A stretch of 16,226 bases of DNA from Candidatus Gottesmanbacteria bacterium (lineage in GTDB: Bacteria; Patescibacteriota; Microgenomatia; UBA10105; UBA927): positions 1-16,226 of the forward strand of contig JAPLWC010000003.1 in NCBI GenBank assembly GCA_026396845.1, read 5' to 3'. Positions within the stretch are counted from its first letter, which is position 1; every line of letters starts with the position of its first letter. This document shows positions 12,880 through 16,226 of this stretch, piece by piece. The notes under the pieces are model-generated. The model was not told where the DNA came from. It made no database searches and saw nothing but the letters and a program-made list of their open reading frames with translations. Position numbers and translations under genes: made by a program.

Positions 12880-13497
12880 GTGAACACACTGTTGGCTCTC
12901 GCCATCTATGCCATTACCACCACCAAAGCCGTCGCCGGAGACTACCTGCTGGGCACCGAAAGCGTGCGTAGCGAACGTGCGTTTAGCCTCGCCGACCGCT
13001 ACCCCGACGCCTGGGTCAATGACATATTCCGGTATAACATATTACATACATTGTCCCTTATGGATACTACCGGCAAAGACCCGACCAAACCTCAATCCTA
13101 TAGCTTTACATTAAAACCCGGAGAAGTGTTTGCGTTCCACGAGGACGTGCTGCCGCAGTTTAAAGGCAGGGTGACCCAGACCATGCATGCCCACTTTAAC
13201 TATACCGACGGGTTCAAATCCGACGGGTATCTCTACGGCGACGGCGTGTGCCATTTAGCAGCCCTTCTGTACTGGGCAGCGAAAGACGCGGGGCTTGCGG
13301 CGTTGGCGCCTACAAACCATGATTTTGCAAATATCCCTGAAGTGCCAAAAGAATACGGGGTGTCTATTTACTTTACTCCCGGCGCGCATGACTCAAATGC
13401 GCAACATAATCTCTACATCACCAACACGTTTGATCGCGCCGTGCAATTCGCGTTCGCATACGACAACACGAACCTCACTGTCAAAGTCCTTGATTAA
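12880..13497 (+). CDS. Exported VanW-like protein
   Basis: 205 aa from GTG 12880. A signal peptide (residues 1-19, ending KAVAG) implies export. The body follows the VanW order: YSFTLKPGEVFAFHEDV, then GDGVCHLAALLYWAAKDAGL with C124-H125 where the family has G-G-V-C-Q, then PTNHDF, and a terminal beta segment NLYITNTFDRAVQFAFAY. VanW proteins are linked to peptidoglycan and glycopeptide responses, but the reaction is not established. Invariant Cys and His suggest a catalytic pair. The 3' end overlaps tspO by 17 bases in convergent orientation. Confidence 0.78.
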   Translation: MNTLLALAIYAITTTKAVAGDYLLGTESVRSERAFSLADRYPDAWVNDIFRYNILHTLSLMDTTGKDPTKPQSYSFTLKPGEVFAFHEDVLPQFKGRVTQTMHAHFNYTDGFKSDGYLYGDGVCHLAALLYWAAKDAGLAALAPTNHDFANIPEVPKEYGVSIYFTPGAHDSNAQHNLYITNTFDRAVQFAFAYDNTNLTVKVLD

Positions 13498-13927
13498 GGA
13501 TAAGAAGTGAAAAGTTCAGAATGCTGGCAAACGACACCCACACGAGATACGGAATCAAAAGGTATGCGGTCCGCCGGTCTATCCGGTAAAACGTACGGAT
13601 AAGAGTAAAAATAAGGCCCCAAAGAATGATAATCGTCACCATCCCGCCGAGAATCGAATGAAGTCCGAAAAATACGATAGACCAGCCGGCGTTAAACACC
13701 AAATGGATAAGGAACAGATTCAATGACTTCCTCTTCCGCCACACGAGATACATCGCTATTCCCATGAGAACGTAGAGGGTGGTCCATACCGGGCCGAAAA
13801 GCCAGTTCGGCGGGCTAAACGAGGGCTTGATAAGCGTGGCATACCACGTGGGGATTGCGGCAAAAGTAAACAGCGACCCGATCAGTCCTGCCGACAGGCA
13901 CACGATAATCGAAAGCAAAAGTTTCAC
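13481..13927 (-). CDS. tspO: TspO/MBR family membrane protein
   Basis: 148 aa, full family length, with five membrane helices. Diagnostic segments are AAIPTWYATLIKPSFSPPNW, LFGPVWTTLYVLMGIAMYLV, HLVFNAGWSIVFFG and YLVWVSFASILNFSLLILN. Family members bind porphyrins and other hydrophobic ligands, and the Trp-rich pocket residues are present. It starts at GTG 13925-13927, only 3 bases after the stop of the upstream membrane gene, so the two are co-transcribed and probably coupled. Confidence 0.95.
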   Translation of the reverse strand: MKLLLSIIVCLSAGLIGSLFTFAAIPTWYATLIKPSFSPPNWLFGPVWTTLYVLMGIAMYLVWRKRKSLNLFLIHLVFNAGWSIVFFGLHSILGGMVTIIILWGLIFTLIRTFYRIDRRTAYLLIPYLVWVSFASILNFSLLILNQGL

Positions 13928-13930
13928 GTC

Positions 13931-14200
13931 TTATTTCTTCTTACCTACCATGTTCCAAATAATACCAACCACCCAGCCAATCAAATACCCCACGGCAAAC
14001 GTGATGACCCAGAGCATGATCGCTTTCCCCCAATCAAACGACTGAATCACAAAGGGATTGCTTAAAAAATGCAGAGAAAAGATAAAGTCCAAGTACCAAT
14101 TTGCCAAACCCAAGAAGACTGCAAGCGACCAAACGATATGCATAAGGGAAACGGTCGCCCCGAGAATAAGACCGACATCGTGCGGATGTATTTTTTTCAT
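13931..14200 (-). CDS. Small membrane protein upstream of tspO
   Basis: 89 aa with two membrane helices (about 8-34, VGLILGATVSLMHIVWSLAV; 58-82, AIMLWVITFAVGYLIGWVVG) and a link containing FSLHFLSNPFVIQSF. I recall similar proteins from Patescibacteria with the same HFL-NPFV-Q core, none with known function. A GGGGGTGAT SD precedes ATG 14198-14200, and a TATAAT (minus, 14224-14229) gives a leader of about 15-17 bases. Confidence 0.75.
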   Translation of the reverse strand: MKKIHPHDVGLILGATVSLMHIVWSLAVFLGLANWYLDFIFSLHFLSNPFVIQSFDWGKAIMLWVITFAVGYLIGWVVGIIWNMVGKKK

Positions 14201-14223
14201 ATGATCACCCCCTGTCTGTATGT

Positions 14224-14231
14224 ATTATAAT
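14224..14231. promoter_or_regulatory. Self-complementary divergent -10 element
   Basis: ATTATAAT contains perfect TATAAT on both strands (plus 14226-14231, minus 14224-14229). The plus start ATG 14239 is 7 bases away (leaderless); the minus gene has a leader of about 15-17 bases with an SD. -35 boxes are weak. Confidence 0.6.
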
Positions 14232-14238
14232 GCTTTTT

Positions 14239-15138
14239 ATGCGGCGACCACATATCCTTTTGTTATTGCTTTGTCTTCTTGTTGCTACGGGAGTCTTTGT
14301 GTTTACCAAGGAAAAAACCCGGGCGTCTGTGTCTCCTCTTCAAAACGACGCCTATACAAAAGTCCTGGGAATTTTTACCATCCGCAAGGACCCTGCCGAC
14401 TTAAAAAAACAAATCCAAACTGCCGTCGGTAATACCCTGAAAAACTACTCCGTGTATGTTGTCGATTACCACTCGAACTTTTCCATGGGCATGAACGAGG
14501 CGGAAATGTTTACCGGTGCATCAGTGAATAAACTGCCGATCATGGCCGCCCTCTACAACGAAGCACAAAACGGAAATGTGAACTTTGATAAGGTCATTAC
14601 ACTGCAACCGGAGGATATACAGGATTACGGCACCGGTTCAATCCGCTATGATCCGCCGGGGACGACGTATACGGTGAAAACGCTTGTGCGGCTCATGATG
14701 CAGAAAAGCGACAATACCGCAGCGTTTTTACTCGGCAATTACGTAGTCGGATTACCCAAGGTGCAGTCCATTATCACCGGCTGGGGCCTCACGCAAACGG
14801 ACATGGCTGCTAACAAAACATCCAATAAAGATATGGAGCTGCTGCTTAGGAAAATTTACGGCAACAATGTCGCCAATCCTTCCTTCACTGCTGAAATGCT
14901 CGGGTTTATGCGCGACAGCGATTTCGAAAACCGTATCCCGGGAGATCTCCCCAAGGATGTAACGGTCTATCATAAAACCGGCGATGGTGATACCGGAGAG
15001 ATTCATGATGTTGGTATCGTCATAAACGGCAACACTATCTATTACATCGGTATTCTCACCAGTAACGCGGGTGATGTTGAAGCTGCAAGTAAATTAGAAG
15101 CCAAAATCTCCAAACTCGTTTATGATTTTATGAGGTGA
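14239..15138 (+). CDS. Exported class A beta-lactamase-like serine hydrolase
   Basis: 299 aa from ATG 14239. An in-frame ATG at 14230 lies inside the -10 box, so it cannot be used if that promoter is right. The N-terminal hydrophobic helix (about 5-23) exports or anchors it. The fold has S95-V-N-K98 (SxxK nucleophile), S157-D-N159 and K246-T-G248, in the order and spacing of class A enzymes. The Glu-x-x-Leu-Asn omega-loop signature is not recognisable (the region reads [13 protein letters not shown]), so turnover of beta-lactams is doubtful. A peptidoglycan or esterase role is possible. It overlaps lon by 19 bases at the 3' end. Confidence 0.85.
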   Translation: MRRPHILLLLLCLLVATGVFVFTKEKTRASVSPLQNDAYTKVLGIFTIRKDPADLKKQIQTAVGNTLKNYSVYVVDYHSNFSMGMNEAEMFTGASVNKLPIMAALYNEAQNGNVNFDKVITLQPEDIQDYGTGSIRYDPPGTTYTVKTLVRLMMQKSDNTAAFLLGNYVVGLPKVQSIITGWGLTQTDMAANKTSNKDMELLLRKIYGNNVANPSFTAEMLGFMRDSDFENRIPGDLPKDVTVYHKTGDGDTGEIHDVGIVINGNTIYYIGILTSNAGDVEAASKLEAKISKLVYDFMR

Positions 15139-16226
15139 CGGGTAAGGGAGAGCTTAAGGACTTCGTCCATGTGCTCGACGAAGTGGAATGTAAGGTCCGT
15201 TGAAACGCTTTTGGGAATATCCTCGAGATCTTTTTTATTATTTTTCGGAAGGATGACGGTTGCGATCCCTGCCCGGTGTGCCGCAATCACTTTTTCCTTG
15301 ACGCCCCCGATCTCCAGGACCCTGCCGCGCAAGGTAATTTCGCCGGTCATGGCGACAGTCCGGTGGGTCGGAATTTTGGTGAGGGCTGAAACAATTGCCG
15401 TGGCAATCGCCGCTCCGGCTGACGGGCCGTCTTTTGGCACCGCGCCTTCCGGCACATGGACGTGGACATCTATCTTCTGGAAAAACTTCTCCTGTAATCC
15501 CAGCAATTTCCACCGGCTGCGCACATAGGACATTGCGGCTTGCCCCGACTCTTTCATCACGTCCCCCAGTTGTCCGGTAAGCGTGAGAGTGCCGCGGCCC
15601 GGCATCAGGGCAACTTCGATAAATAAAATGTCGCCGCCGGCCTCTGTCCAGGCGAGCCCTGTGGTCATACCCACCTCATCTTTTTTCTCGGCAAGCATGG
15701 ACGTAAACTTTGTGGGTCCCAGATATTCGTGAAGCACGGTGGGTGTAATCGTAAACACCGGACGCCTGCCTTTTATATCCGCAATCTTTTTGGCAACTTT
15801 ACGGAAAATGGTCGCCACTTCGCGCTCGAGGTTCCGGACTCCTGCCTCACGCGTATACCGGCGGATAATCTCGAACATTGCCACATCAGTTACCATGACG
15901 CAACTGGCCGGGACCCCGTGAATTTCCCGTTGTTTTTCAAACAGGAAATCGCGGGCGATGTGGAACTTCTCGTCCTCGGTATACCCGGGGAAATGGATGA
16001 CCTCCAACCGGTCCCTGAGAGCCGGCGGAATGGTGTCCAGAATATTGCAGGTCGTGATGAAAAAGACGTCGGACAAATCAAACGGCACTTCCAGATAATG
16101 ATCGGAGAATGAGTAATTCTGTTCCGGATCCAGCGCCTCAAGGAGGGCCGCCGACGGATCACCGCGGAAATCGGTCCCCACTTTATCTATTTCATCCAGC
16201 ATAAATACGGGATTTTTCGTGCCTGC
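15120..16226 (-). CDS. lon: ATP-dependent Lon protease, C-terminal part (cut by window edge)
   Basis: Only the last 368 codons are inside; the frame is open to 16226, so the start lies outside. Walker [10 protein letters not shown] is at the edge, followed by the AAA+ features [20 protein letters not shown] and GVRNLEREV (sensor 2 region). The protease domain has the catalytic Ser in [10 protein letters not shown] and the Lys in [15 protein letters not shown], 43 residues apart as in E. coli Lon. It degrades misfolded and regulatory proteins in the cytosol. It appears intact and ordinary. Confidence 0.97.
   Translation of the reverse strand, partial: AGTKNPVFMLDEIDKVGTDFRGDPSAALLEALDPEQNYSFSDHYLEVPFDLSDVFFITTCNILDTIPPALRDRLEVIHFPGYTEDEKFHIARDFLFEKQREIHGVPASCVMVTDVAMFEIIRRYTREAGVRNLEREVATIFRKVAKKIADIKGRRPVFTITPTVLHEYLGPTKFTSMLAEKKDEVGMTTGLAWTEAGGDILFIEVALMPGRGTLTLTGQLGDVMKESGQAAMSYVRSRWKLLGLQEKFFQKIDVHVHVPEGAVPKDGPSAGAAIATAIVSALTKIPTHRTVAMTGEITLRGRVLEIGGVKEKVIAAHRAGIATVILPKNNKKDLEDIPKSVSTDLTFHFVEHMDEVLKLSLTRHLIKS

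Overview
The window most likely comes from a member of the Candidatus Patescibacteria (CPR). This is inferred from the set of protein families: an SNase with a C-terminal Cys domain, DUF4112, a minimal zincin, a VanW-like protein, a small two-gene membrane cluster with tspO, and several short orphan proteins. It also fits the very tight packing, with convergent genes that overlap by a few to about 20 bases. The genetic code looks standard: TGA is used as a stop, for example by hsdM, the SNase gene and the serine hydrolase gene. No rRNA, tRNA or CRISPR array was seen.

Left third (1-5150), minus strand: one defence operon reading lexA-like repressor, a nuclease-methyltransferase fusion (HsdM-like with an N-terminal PD-(D/E)XK domain), a 215-aa protein with an R-X4-H motif, hsdS, a 57-aa Pro/Arg-rich protein and a 43-aa coiled-coil protein. 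No hsdR helicase subunit is visible. The layout therefore resembles a BcgI-like (type IIB) restriction-modification system under a self-cleaving LexA-family regulator, possibly with an embedded HEPN-type effector. This part is visibly more AT-rich than the right half and looks like accessory DNA.

Middle (5150-6420): a 383-base gap between lexA and a DUF3800 gene holds a broken copy of the promoter and first codons of the SNase gene. That copy is interrupted by a 24-bp palindrome. Next comes an apparently complete small-RNA gene (5431-5528): a near-consensus promoter, nested stems that pair the two ends, and a closing T-run. The RNA gene overlaps the 3' end of the DUF3800 gene antisense.

Right part (6420-16226): thermonuclease-like exported protein, HAD-like protein, DUF4112 and a small membrane protein, then Fic divergent from a small HTH protein across a phased TTGCAW repeat array. 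After these come an unknown protein, a zinc-ribbon membrane protein, a zincin, a secreted orphan, DUF3175, a barrel-like cell-wall protein, a helical orphan, a VanW-like protein, TspO, a membrane orphan, a class A beta-lactamase-like serine hydrolase, and the 3' part of lon running off the window. Much of this looks envelope-related.

Two expression rules stand out. Genes that begin transcripts usually have a -10 box only 6-9 bases before the start codon, so they are probably leaderless. Several genes inside operons carry clear Shine-Dalgarno (SD) sites. Three divergent pairs share a self-complementary -10 element. All functions are read from motifs by eye; no database search was run.
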